NCBI RefSeq assembly: GCF_032362555.1
Contig: NC_083507.1
Span: 7,071,001-7,135,000 of the forward strand
Source: Amyelois transitella
Taxonomy: Eukaryota > Arthropoda > Insecta > Lepidoptera > Pyralidae
DNA length: 64,000 nt
Reading direction: 5' to 3'
The translations under genes and the position numbers were made by a program. Shown here in pieces: positions 1 through 12,300 of the stretch. The notes beneath the pieces were generated by a model, which saw only the letters and a list, made by a program, of their open reading frames with translations, did not search any database and had not been told where the DNA came from. Position 1 is the stretch's first letter. The number at the start of each line of letters is the position of its first letter.

Positions 1-168
1 GAGTACAATACAAAAGGCGCTTGCGTTAGTGGCACTTTCTCTTAAAAATATCCCAGTGGCCGTTTTATGACTCTTCTCTTTGGATAATTCTGCTTCTTTT
101 TCTCTCTTGAATTAGCGAGAAACAATAAATTATTTTGCTGCCGAAGTCACCTATCAAAATTTACTAAC

Positions 169-3100
169 CTTAACAGGAGGCTTCCTAGTTATGTGAGAAA
201 CAAGGAAGTTCATGGCGATGTCTTCGCAGTTCATGTACTCGTCAACGTAGTCTCGCACGGCGGACGGCAGCACGCGCCAGTACGCCCACAAGTAGTAGCG
301 GTGGACGAACGCCGCTCCAGTTAAAACCATGCTGAGCTCGCAACTAAGATACGAAAGTGTAGGTGATTTATCAAACAATTGTTAACTGAAACTTACATTT
401 GAACTACCGAAAACTACCGAATCGAATTTAATAAAAATGGACAGTTTAAGTAGGATATCCCTTCTTAAGAGGGGTCATCTTACTCCCAAAAAACTAACAC
501 TTTAGCATGAATATGTTAAAAGTAACGTTTACCTGTAGTTTGAGTTATACAAAAATCCATTGTTGAAATTTAGATCCCAAGCGTGATATCGTCCAGGGAA
601 ACCTACTATACGATCTCGGTGTTCCCGCCACACTCTGAAACGACAAAAACCAGGTTTGTTACCAAATCCTGATAAACAAAAGTTAAGTATTGAGCAAGTT
701 AATAGCAATCTATAGTAAATAAAGCGCATAAGTTTAAGCTGCTTCCGAAGATTGGACTTTGAAATAGGTAGCGATTTATAAGGGGTCAAAATACTACTAA
801 AATGTCCTCATATAAAGCTACAGGTACATACTCGTACATCGAAGGCCAACCAATGAGATTCGCCACCTTATTTGTTCCTACTTGTTTGGACAATTTGGCA
901 AACGCTAATGAACGTACTAACGTGTGTTAGGTTGTTGGCCCATGGTGTTCCCGTCTTCACGATTGGAAGCATAACTATCATATTAATGTTTTATTTCAAT
1001 GTGCAACAAATATAATCAATCCAACACAAAGATGGGACGATTCGCTCTCAAAAAAAATCTAAGAGAAAATATTTTACCTAAAGGCAAACACGATTTCATC
1101 ATGTCTCAAATGAGCGTCGTCGTCCACACACAGCACGGCTTCCGTCTCTATGACATGATACGGCAAGAACCGGTTGTTGAGGGAGTTCTTAGAGGCGCGG
1201 ATCACCGCCACGGGAGCCCCGGACTCCGGCCAGCTGGCCATGTTGGCGGGAGACGACGGCCCGTTCCACACGACCACTACCTGGAATAAAAAAACAATGG
1301 ATTGCACTCCGACAGAAGTTGGCAGAAGTTATGTGGTAAACGTATCGTGTCTAGTCATGAAGCGTGTGTCAGCGGTGTCGCTGCGTACCTTATTGAGGTA
1401 CGGCAGGCCCCTGAGCCGGGCGAGCGCGGCCGCCAGCACGGGCTCGCGCTCGTGCGTGAGGATGACGACGGTGAACTGCTCGCGCGGCCGGTCGCCGCCC
1501 AGCGCCTCGCCGAGCTCGCGCCCGGCGCCGCCCGCGCCGCCGCCCAGCGGCCGGAACCCGGCGCCGGACCCGGCGAAGCGGGCCTCCGACGTCACGGTCG
1601 GGTCCCATGGCAACTGCCCATGTAAGTTTTATGGTGGTAACGGTTTTGTTAAAGAGGCAGATAAGTACAAAGCGTCGGCGGTCGAGTGGTTAAGATGTTT
1701 ACCCAAGATCGAATGCTATGTGCCAGTTTCCGACTTTCTCTGATACCCTTTTCTAATTTACGTACATACATTAGTTTGAACGCTAACTGATAATGATACG
1801 GTCAGGGAAAACATTGAGGGAACTTACAGACTAAGGCAACTATACCTATATGTACTCGTATATTGTAACTATGATCCAAGGCGGGTTGGGTACATGTTAG
1901 TAGATTAAAATCACATACATACATACATACATACATATGTTCACGTCTATATCCCTTGCGGGGTAGACAGAGCCAACAGTCTTGAAAGGACTGAATGGCC
2001 ACGTTCAGCTATTAAAATCACACTTTTAGATTTGTAATCTCATTTTGAATATGATGTATAGTCTACTGACCTGAGGGTACAGCGTGAAAGGCTCGCCCCA
2101 CTCGTTCCACAGTTCGTACCCGTGCAGCAGTCCGATCGTATAATTCCGTTTATACGCGGGACTCGGGTACGGCGCCTCCAGTGGGCCCAGGGTCTCGTCC
2201 TGTTCCGTGTCTACTGGCGCTGGCTCAGACTTCGGCGGGTTGTAAGAGTCATTGAACCCTGGCGCCCCCACCACTGACACAGCCGGCCGCGGCGGAATAT
2301 TTAATCTGCTCCTTATAACTGCGAGCAAAGAATCCACACTCGCTTGCACCGAACTCAAATATCTCTCCCAAATCACGCGCCCTTGTCTTCTGAACGCTAA
2401 CAAATCAGCATCGGACATCGCTCGCAGTAGGAAATGCAATTCTGTGACACGCGCTTTAGGTAAAGAAACGGCCACCCGCCTCCAATCTAAAACCTCGTCG
2501 AAGGGCAAACGGATCCTGTCCCCTCCGAGTATCACCGGAATCGCTCCAGACCTTAACGCTTCGTACAGTCTCGCTTGTAACAGCGCTGTAGTAGTATAAC
2601 TTCGGTCTCCTGGAGCTAATATAAGGACAAAAGTGGAATCGCGTAATATAGCTCTTCTAGATCTATCTGTGCCACATAGTGCCCAGTCTCCAATCGGTAG
2701 GACCGATTTCTTCTCTACTGGTGGATCACATTCAAATTGTAAGAAAAATGCATCTTGAGTAGGCGCCGCGCTCGCTACTTTTTGTAGGAAGTCTATCAGG
2801 GATTTGTCAAGATCTTTGTCTGTAGCTACCGCCGGCGGTTGTGATCCCTGAAAACTAAACGTAGCTTATGATTGGACATCAAATGTTTTACACAATTGAT
2901 TAAAATATATTTTAAACACATCTGTTTCCCTACATCGACAGGATAACAAAATGGAAAAATGAATAGAGACTAATGTTTCGGCTACCCCAATAATATAGCC
3001 TATCCTTAGTAATTTAAACATGTCGTAATTTGTAATGCTCCGTACCTAAAAGTTGAAAACGGGACCCTAATACTCGGCAGCCTACAGAAGCCTCCGCTAT

Positions 3101-5908
3101 CTGTCTGTCCGTCTGTCACAAAGCTGTATCTCGCGAGCCGCGATAGAATATAAAAAAAATAATAATAATAAAAGCCCCCTTTGCTTATAATAAAAGTTCT
3201 TTGTTCGTATTTCTTTTGCTCAATATTTATAACGGTAACATGTAGACGCTTAAAATTTTCACAGAATATTTAGTTGTATATTACCTTTTGAAATAAATAA
3301 TTAAAATTAATAGACATACTAAACCTCTTGATTCAGACAACTGTCCTGTTGCAAAGGTTGTGGAGGTCAGACGGGAGCCGCTCCATGTCCAACTTGAGAC
3401 ATGCTCACAACCTCGGCTTTCTCTTCTGAGAGGTGACGATGTAACCTGGTGTAACGCCAGGAGGAAGAAGAAGAAATCATTGGTGCCCAGTAGATACGTA
3501 CCTAAGCAAGTATTTCCTTCTAGCGGGCGCCATGGGCGCACAATCGACCCACACGTCACCGCCGGGAGGACCAAGAGCCGGCGGAGTCACTGTTATAAAA
3601 AAAATATACCAAATTAAAACTGTCTGGTTTGTATTTTTTGTATTCATATAGGGCACATGATTTTACAACACACAGCTCAGCCGAAGCCAAACCAATAAAA
3701 CGTTAATGCAATAAATTCAATCAATAATTTTCATTCATTCACTTTACCTAAATCGAATCCCGGCCGGAATCTCGTCAATGGAAACGTCGACTGCGCCACC
3801 ATAGCGCGGCCAGTAGAAGCCCCAACTAACGCGTCTCCCGAGCCCACCCATAGAGAACGCCGCGCAAGGTTTAATAGCACGTGGTTCCGACCGTCCCCGC
3901 CCCAGTACGGCAAGGTCTTGATCGCAGTCTCGTTGATGTACATCTTATACGATTCTGTGGTGGACCTTGAAGTTAAGGGATGAGGTTGTTTTTAATTGAG
4001 CAGTCTAGATATATCATAACCAGGGTGTCAGTCAACCAATATTGAATACCTTGGTGCGAGTTTCTTGACTGCTTTTTGAACTCTGACTTGGTTTAATAGC
4101 TCAACATACTTTCTAAAGTATAGAACGTTATTCCATATTAGACAATAAGTAATTAGGTATTTAAAACAATATTGTTGAACCTCTCATATGTTTCTTATTT
4201 TAACAATAGTGCAAAAAAGATTTGGTTTTTAAATTATAGTTACTTACACAGTATTTTTCTCATAAGAAAATGCTTCTCCAATTAGTACGAGGTATATGCA
4301 GGCTTCATTTGGATCTTGTGTAAGATGGGTGTTGTAGCCAAGTGTTTGGCGAAGTGTGGTTTTTAGGAACCCGTCAACCTCCGCGCCGGCCAGTGGAGCG
4401 AATACATCAGGTTCGTAGAAATAAACAGGAAATCCAGACGTGAGAGAGCATCGAGAATGGTCGAAACAAGAGAACATGCGACAGTGGACTTCAGATGACA
4501 TCTCTAATGGGGCAAGTACAGGTGGAGGTCGCGATGGTAGGATTTGTTTGGGTGGAGCTAATTCAGGGGAGTCTCGTCGGCTGGCCTCGAGTTGCGCCAG
4601 TCGTGCCTGGTCAGCGGACACTCGCAGACGTTGCAGCTCGGCGGCGGCGCGCGCGTGCTCGGCTTTAGCGCTGTCGGCTTTGGCGCTCGCCGCTGCTGCT
4701 TCACGTTGCAGCCGCCCGCGGCGTGCCTCAAGCTCTCGTAGTTCTGTTGATACTGATGCCTGACATTAAAATTACAGACAGTCAGACTTTAGAATTTCAT
4801 ACATTATTAGTATTCTTTATATGTAGATCAGTAATTATAATAGTTCAGAATAAAGCAATAACATAAATGTATTTGAAATGATATAATGGGAGCCACTGGA
4901 CTAAGGATTGTTCTGTTACATTTATTATACTACTTTAATATATTAATTTAAGGCATGTTGTAAACAAACATCTAATAATCATTAGACATTTGTTACAAAA
5001 TATTGCCATCTACAACAACTAAAATACAGTTACCTTAATTCTCAACATTTCTTCAATTCTGATTTTAAGATCAGCTACATTCATGGTGGAAAAATCCCCA
5101 AGTGCTTCCAATGTATGTCGCATATGATTGCCCCCAATTGAGCCCAGAGTTGTTTCATACTAAAAACAAAATGGAAATGGAAAATTTCATCTACTGATAA
5201 TTGACGATCTGAAGATTCCAGGTGAACAAATAATGCAAATAAGACTTGAAAAAAGCCAGTTTTTTTCAAGTCTTATTTGCATTGTTCAAATTGTATAAAG
5301 GATTTTTAAGTCTTCTTCCCTAATATCTTGAATTTTCATAAGCATCATCCATATAATAAAATTAGGTGCAGCTTGTAATATGATAAATTAAGAGTAAAAC
5401 CTAATAAAACAACATTTGTATTGACAGTTTTTTAATATGCAAATGTCTTCCAGAACCTTTTCACGTCATAAATAGTCATAAATAAAATTTTATTCCTTGC
5501 AAACGATAATCTTGGCTCCATACCTATTAGTACATATGAACATACAATGGTTCTCTGTTTTCCCCAATGGTAAACGGTTAGATAATGCTATTTGCATTAG
5601 GTCCTATAGTACTTTACAAATTGTAATTGTTACAATAAAGAATAAATAAATAAATAATACTATGAAGTATCTAAGGAGTGTGTGAAATAGGTGTTTTCAT
5701 CCATTTTAGATAGCTTCATAAAATTACTCCAATCCTATCTTGTATAAGTATGGTGATACAGTTATAATTAAATAAATACGTTTCATACCTTAGATAAATA
5801 ATAATGAGTAAATAGTGGAACAACAAATAATATCACCGACACTAAAATTATAACCCGAGACAATTTTAAATGACCGAGCCACAAACAAAAACGTTCATAA
5901 AAATACAT
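169..5908 (-). CDS. botv: Exostosin-like 3 / brother of tout-velu (heparan sulfate glycosyltransferase), 3' end off window
   Basis: Ten coding exons join in phase: 5789-5908, 5034-5159, 4248-4759, 3748-3965, 3502-3589, 2071-2854, 1389-1613, 1078-1280, 533-634 and 169-343, giving 851 codons. The last exon lies left of base 1. Exon 1, starting at the ATG on 5908, encodes a type II signal anchor (about residues 17-36), so the enzyme should sit in the Golgi. A coiled-coil stem (about 65-150) follows, then the exostosin GT47-type domain (about 190-580) and a GT64 domain from about 655, with [11 protein letters not shown], the DDD metal motif in [12 protein letters not shown] and [12 protein letters not shown]. 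These match EXTL3, which adds the first GlcNAc to the heparan sulfate linker. The 2071-2854 exon uses the acceptor at TTTAG; the CAG six bases inside breaks phase. Expected family length is about 920-970 residues, so roughly 60-100 residues are missing. Confidence 0.93.
1911..2010 (-). repeat. Partial (TATG)n-tailed short interspersed element
   Basis: An ACAT microsatellite (the inverted TATG tail) is followed by ATCCCTTGCGGGGTAGACAG and GGCCACGTTCAGCTATT, the 3' third of the family. It lies in the botv intron between 1613 and 2071. Confidence 0.75.
3040..3150 (+). repeat. Interspersed repeat fragment in botv intron
   Basis: AACGGGACCCTAATACTCGG and CTGTCTGTCCGTCTGTCACA with GCTGTATCTCGCGAGCCG belong to the repeat also seen inverted at 18330-18400. 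Confidence 0.55.
5232..5283. repeat. Perfect 23-bp snap-back palindrome
   Basis: Arms 5232-5254 and 5261-5283 are perfect reverse complements around a loop of about 6 nt. It lies in botv intron 1. No flanking duplication marks it as a transposon, and its arms are unrelated to the other palindromes in the window. Confidence 0.9.
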
Positions 5909-6304
5909 TTTTTTTAATTCATGAATTCATTTCCTCTTATATAAATCGAAGTTTATATGTTATTTTCAATTTTCAATTTAATTTTACAGCCAGAAGAAAT
6001 TTAACAACAACGCTCTTCATTGTGTCAGTAAGGTTGACCTATGTGACATTGACATTGCCTTTTTATTTTTATGAACTTCAACCACGCCTGCCACGACTGC
6101 ACCACATTCTACGTATAGTCAGTCCCAGCTTAATTATTATTAAATATGGCAATACAGTTTATTCCCCCTCACCCTCCACCTCACCACAGCTGATCAAATG
6201 TCAAGAAAATGGAGTTTAGTAGTTACGCATTTTATACATTCAGAATAGAAAAAGTTACAATATGAAATTAAATAATGTAATCTTAGTAGCCTGCATGGGT
6301 TACG
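5909..6304. promoter_or_regulatory. Short head-to-head intergenic region, candidate bidirectional promoter
   Basis: Only 396 bp separate the botv start codon (minus, 5908) and the RFX start codon (plus, 6305). Both 5' UTRs and core promoters must lie here or in upstream noncoding exons. I see no clear TATA box at a convincing position. The bidirectional role is inferred from spacing alone. Confidence 0.45.
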
Positions 6305-9300
6305 ATGGATAGTGCAAGTCCATTTCAACCTTGGGCTTCTGATGATAGTGCGAAAAACGTTAAAACTGAAACAGATCTAGTGGATGACGCGAAACTTCAT
6401 CGGGAAAATGTCAATCATCCAAAACATACGCAAACTGCGTCTTACGATAAAGAAAGTGTCGCCGTTTCAACCAACGCTCCTGGATCGTCCGGCGCCGCGG
6501 GCACCGGCGCCGATTCCGCCAGGAGTTTCGAAACCAAAATGGACTCTGCCAAAATAGCTTCTATGCAGCAGATTGTGGAGAACACTATCAGGTATAAGCT
6601 CTTCTTATCACATTTCCAATACAGTGCATTTGTATGCACACACCCACCAGCCCCCTCTTTGGGTAAAGTAGTTTTGGAAAGAACATAAATGTTCTGTATT
6701 TGACAGCTTCTCCTCATTGATCTTTAGATTCTAGAGATTAATGATATTATGAAAAAGTTTTGTTAATGTTTATGAATTATTCATCGTTGTAGTCCAACAC
6801 AAGTCTAATGATAATATATTTATATATTATTTGTTCTTCTACTTCTTAGCTTATTTATTGTATTATTAATTTTTATACCTGGATGAATGAAACTACTTTC
6901 ATGCAATATGAAAATAAATTCACCAAGGGAGCTTACAGCTTTGATTTATGCCTAATCATTAATTCTTGGATGTGGATGAAAATTTGATCATTCAAATCTG
7001 AAAATTTCTTGTTTTAATTAGTTCTCTGCCTAAAACAGCACTCCAAACTTGAGCTGAAATTTTGCAATAAGGGTTATAAAATTATCTTATTCAATACCTA
7101 ATTATCTTATAAAGTTACCTAAATTATTTGCGAAATACATGGCATACCAATCAATGAACAAATTGTTTCTGACCTCTTGCATATATATGAGAAGTTTTTG
7201 TGACAAACTGTTTGTCATTGGTATTGTGAACTGGTCCACTGGTCAATTTTGATAAAGTGTGTCATGGAATGATATGAGATGCATGCACAGTAGTAAACGC
7301 AACAACATTGTTTGTAAGATCTAAATTGCCGCAGATATCTAATTTAGTCAGTGACTGTAAGGCAAAGTGTTCTGATGTTAAAATATATTGTTAAGGCTAT
7401 ATAAGTGAAAAAAATATTTAACTCAATTTTTATTGTACACTTTCACCATTCTTCTGGTATTAGTTTCGGTTGCATTCTTGCCTTTGAAGAGGAGCAAAGT
7501 GATCATGACCATGATCTTACATTGTCAAAGTCAGACATTTAATATGCTTTAATTTCAGTCTGACCTCTGCCTTTTTTTTACACCATAACAATGACAAAGT
7601 GATATAATTTGCATTTAATAATTTGTAGCTTATGATGATCATTTGCATTTAATAATTGTAGCCAAGAAGGACGCCAAAGAGTAGCACAACTGTTGGAAGC
7701 AGTAGAAGCATTGACAGGTGCTGAGAGGTTGCTACTCTACCTGCGACTGCCCACTGGTGTGCCACCTCATGACCCATTGAAACAACCAATAAACCCTCTT
7801 GGCTCCAGGTAGGTTATAAATTATACCTTTTTGAGGTCTCAAAGCCTTCTTTACTTTAAAAAATATGCCTTTTCTTAAAAAATGCTAACATGGCTTGACA
7901 TTGAAATTATTTTTAAAAAACAATGGATAACAAATTAAAATTGAAACTGATTTATTCATTCATTTATAATAGAACCCCAGATTAGCTATTATTATATAAT
8001 TATATAATATTAATGTAACCATGTTTATATTTATTTTATAACACAATTACAGAGCAGAACTTCAACAGACTGTTACATGGATACAGACCCATTTAGAAGT
8101 TGACCCTGATGTTTCTCTTCCGAAGCAGGATGTTTATGATGAATATATGTAAGTGTAATAATGTTTAGAAGTATTACCATCTCCTGTTCATTTAAATAAA
8201 TATGTATTTTTCCAACACCACCTGTAAAGCTAATATGTTTTATGGGCATCTGTGTGTTTTAATAAGTTGTTTATTTTAAACATTTACAAAGAGAAAATAG
8301 ATCCTAATAGCTAGAAAATGAGAAAGTAAGATTTATCTGAATAGAAAAAAAAATTGAATAAAGTCAGTTTTAAAATAAAATATCTAAAACAATTCCAACT
8401 TATATTGTAAATGCAAAAATAAGTTTATTTATGTATGTTTGTTGTCTCTTCAGGCGTTATCTACTAAAACATCTTGAAATTTTGCATATATATAATTAAG
8501 AGCTGAAGAGTTTGTTTGTTTGAACGCGATAATCTCAGGATCTATGGGTTCGAATTGAAAAATTATTTTTGTGTTTAGTAGACCATTTATCGAGGAAGGC
8601 TTTAGGCTATTTATCATCACGCTGCAACTATTAGGAGCGAAGAACTAATGGAAAAGGTAAAAGAAACGGGAAAATTATTCCTCCTTGAGGGCTTCAATGA
8701 TGCTCAAGGAGGAATAATTTTCCCGTTTTTTTTGTGTGTATAATGTATTTACATAAAACATGTTTTTGGTAATCCCCTAAAAAGACAAAATCTCCAAACT
8801 TTAATGTGTTTTTTTAACAGAGCACACTGTGTAAGCAGTAACATGAAGCCACTGTCGACGGCTGACTTCGGTAAAGTCATGAAGCAGGTGTACCCGACCG
8901 TGCGACCTCGGAGACTGGGAACACGCGGCAACTCTAGGTAAGTACAGTACACGAACTTTAAGAAGGATTCCTGTATCACCTGCATATTGCGGGATTTGTA
9001 TGATGTCAATGATAAATTAATATTAGTAGACACATAGGCAGGTACTAGTAGTGTACAAATATGATGTCAGAGTCGCACGCATTTACGAATTGAAGGATGT
9101 TAAAACAAAAATAATGTAGGCGCAAGTGGTATAGAAATAGAGTTCTTTCCAAAAAGGATACAAGGTTTCACTTTATGTCGCCAAGTATCGTTAAACATAC
9201 TGCCATGAAACTATGCCAAACCATGCCTCTTGAAACATGTTTGTTCTAAGAGCCTCCCAATTATGTTAACTCTAGTGGCGCTAAGAAAAAAAAGCAGCAT

Positions 9301-12300
9301 AACAAAGATATGTTTCCCGTTATGTTGGCCCCAAAGGCAAAATATGATTTATTGGATATAATCCAATAAATCATATTTTGCCTTTGGAGCCAACGCTATA
9401 GCGTTTCCATACACATCATCTAATCAGACTAAAATCATTACTCCTAATATGCGGGGGATCGTAATGGCATCAGATCTAGTAAATTTACCTAAATGTGGAA
9501 CTGGGTTTTTGTTAACAACTTTATTTGTTAGCTTTTGTCAGAAGCCGTCAGAATTCGTTGTGGAAATTTCTATTAATTATTCCTTAAGGGATGCCAACAT
9601 CATTATTATCTGTTTGCTCAATTTAAGTCAAAACCTATTCACTGGTTTCGGCTGTGCATTAATAGATAAGTCATCTTCTTCTTCTTTCTCTTCATTACAT
9701 ACAAGATGCTTGAGAGTAGGACGTCTTTACTAATGATTAAATAACCGAATAACAGTGCAAAGCCGAATGCTAACCCTCTAGAAAACGATATCCGTAACAA
9801 GAAATAAATCCAATATATTATCTATTTCCTTATCAGTCTCTGTCGTTTCGGTCACACATACACGAGTTAATCAGGAAATGTATAATTTAATTTTAACGAA
9901 ACGATTACGATTATTTTATCATTTGCCATACATTCAGACAATGATAACCGAACTTCACTATCAAGATCTGTATAGATAGCGAACGCGATTACTTCGCTTG
10001 AGTTTTTACTTCTACAAAAACCCGACTATTTTTTGGGATAAAAAAATATAGGTACCTACTACTATCCGTATCCTATTAACTTCTATGCAAAGTTTTTAAT
10101 AACGAAACGTCTAAAACATAAATATGATGGATATTGGTTTTCGTTAAACAACACCATAACTTACAAAAGAGGTACAGCCGAAACTAGTGATATAAAAGAT
10201 TTTTTGTACATTTTTCTGTAGAAAAATGTTGGAAATTAAAATTTCTGTATAATATATTTATACCATACCAAGGTAAAGTACAACCCGATTGCAAAAGCTG
10301 CAATAATTACACTGTCGTGTACTTATAAACAATAGTTTATGTCATCGCACGCATTCAACCTGAAAGATTTTGAGGAAATATGTTTACGTCTGGTTACGTC
10401 AAAAGAACATACATTTCATAAAATAATCACACCCAAATATCAGTCGCTTCATTCTCGTGATTTTCAAGTCCATGACGAAATGCTTGGTGAATTATCTGTA
10501 CCGCCATTATTATGTGGCGTTATCTTTGACGTGTGATAGTGATTATGCATTGATCGTTCTAGGTCATTGCTATTGTGCAAAAAATAATATTACGTTTCTT
10601 ACAAAATCTCTATTTGATTTATGAATTATAAATTTTCTTATAGGCTACTAAATAGATAAACAGGTTTATGGCTCACTTGCTGGTTATATAGTGGCTATCG
10701 CAGTCTATTGACACATAATAATCGCGTAACCGACTTTAATGTTGCCTAAGCTCTTGGAGTTCGCTAATGACAGCATTATCGAACTCCAAGAAGCATGAGC
10801 TTGCAAAAGAGCCCTAGTGGTTGTTAGCCTTTTGCCTTAAGGGCCGCCTCAGACAAAGGCATCAGTATAACGCGACGTACACTTTTAGTGAAAACGCACT
10901 TAGCATTTTAAACTTAAACTTGATGAAGTACCTATCCATCCTGGTCAGAACTGAAGCGACCCTCACCCGCAACTTGCCACTTGTATAAGCTATAAGATAT
11001 TTATTATAATAGATTTAAACATTTTCAGGTATTGTTATGCTGGACTGCGTAAAAAAATCAAGTTAGAAGTGCCCCAACTGCCAGACTTGAGTGAATCATC
11101 CAAGGTAACTTAAATACTCTTATTGCGTTCTGTTCCCGTGTGGTTCCCGGCACCAATAAAAATAAAGAATAGCACCACTCCATCTCTTTCCCATGGATGT
11201 CGTAAAAAGCGACTAAGGGATAGGTTTATAAACTTGGGATTCTTATTTTAGGCGATAGGCTAGCAACCTGTCACTATTTGAATCTCAATTCTATCATCAA
11301 GCCAAAAAGCTGAACGTGGCCTATCAGCCTTTTCAAGACTGGTGGCTCTTTCTACCCCGCAAGGGATAAAAACGTGACTATATGTATGTTTGTATGTATG
11401 TTACCAATAACTTTATTTGACATTCTAATAAAAAATAAAAAGAAATACATTAATTATTAAGTTTGAAATTAAATGAACAGCATTTAATAAATATAATTTA
11501 ATTTTTCAGGAAGTAAACGTAACTGCTAGAGAAACGGAAAGAATAGTATGTGAATGGGCTGAAACCAAATTAGGTAAGAGTCATAAACTTATTCTTACGT
11601 AAATTAAGTAGCCAGTACACGATTAGGTAGTACTTAGTAAACAACTACTAGCTCCTGGCGTTAGTCTCGATTACAATTTCACCTTTCTGAATACGAAAAT
11701 ATTATATGACACGATGATTTTATCACTAGTAACAATGGTCAAATTATAGTTAATTCCGCCATTCTCAATGTTTTGCTTTTCAGGTGTGAAATTCTCTAAC
11801 ATATCGGAGTTGTCGAGGCATTTGTCGACGTCGGCGGCGCCCCTCGCGCCTCCGGGCCCGGCCAGCAGTTCCCCGCCGCCACAATCACATTGTAATTATG
11901 TAGTTGTTTTTATTAAACGTATAACAATAGTACATAACATGCTCAAAACCCGATTACCCGAGATTCTTCATACTTTCGATTATCCGGATTTTCGATTATC
12001 CCAATGCCTTTCAGCAACAATTAGTCCGGTTAATCGGGTTTCTACTGTATACTAAACTAGCGTTTACCGCAACTTTACGCCTGAAACGTTGAGGTTTTAT
12101 TTACCTATCCTTCTTTAGTGAAGAAATTGAAACACTCTTCAGTAAGAAATCGCATCAAATTTCAGTTATGATTTCTGAGTAATGCCCTGAGAAATCATTA
12201 GGCTTTTAGCCCTATACAATGAATAGTAACAGTTTATGGTTTTGTTCCTGCTGAGATAAGTCATGGATTTTAATATTTTTCATACCATATATTGAAGAAA

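Noticed and set aside
2848-2850. Alternative botv acceptor at CAG before GGATCA
   Set aside because: It gives phase 0 and would need a missing exon. The TTTAG acceptor six bases further out restores phase and yields SFQGS, matching the family.
10741-10795. CTTGGAGTTCG...CGAACTCCAAG inverted repeat
   Set aside because: Only 11 bp with a long loop; not clearly beyond chance in this AT-rich intron.
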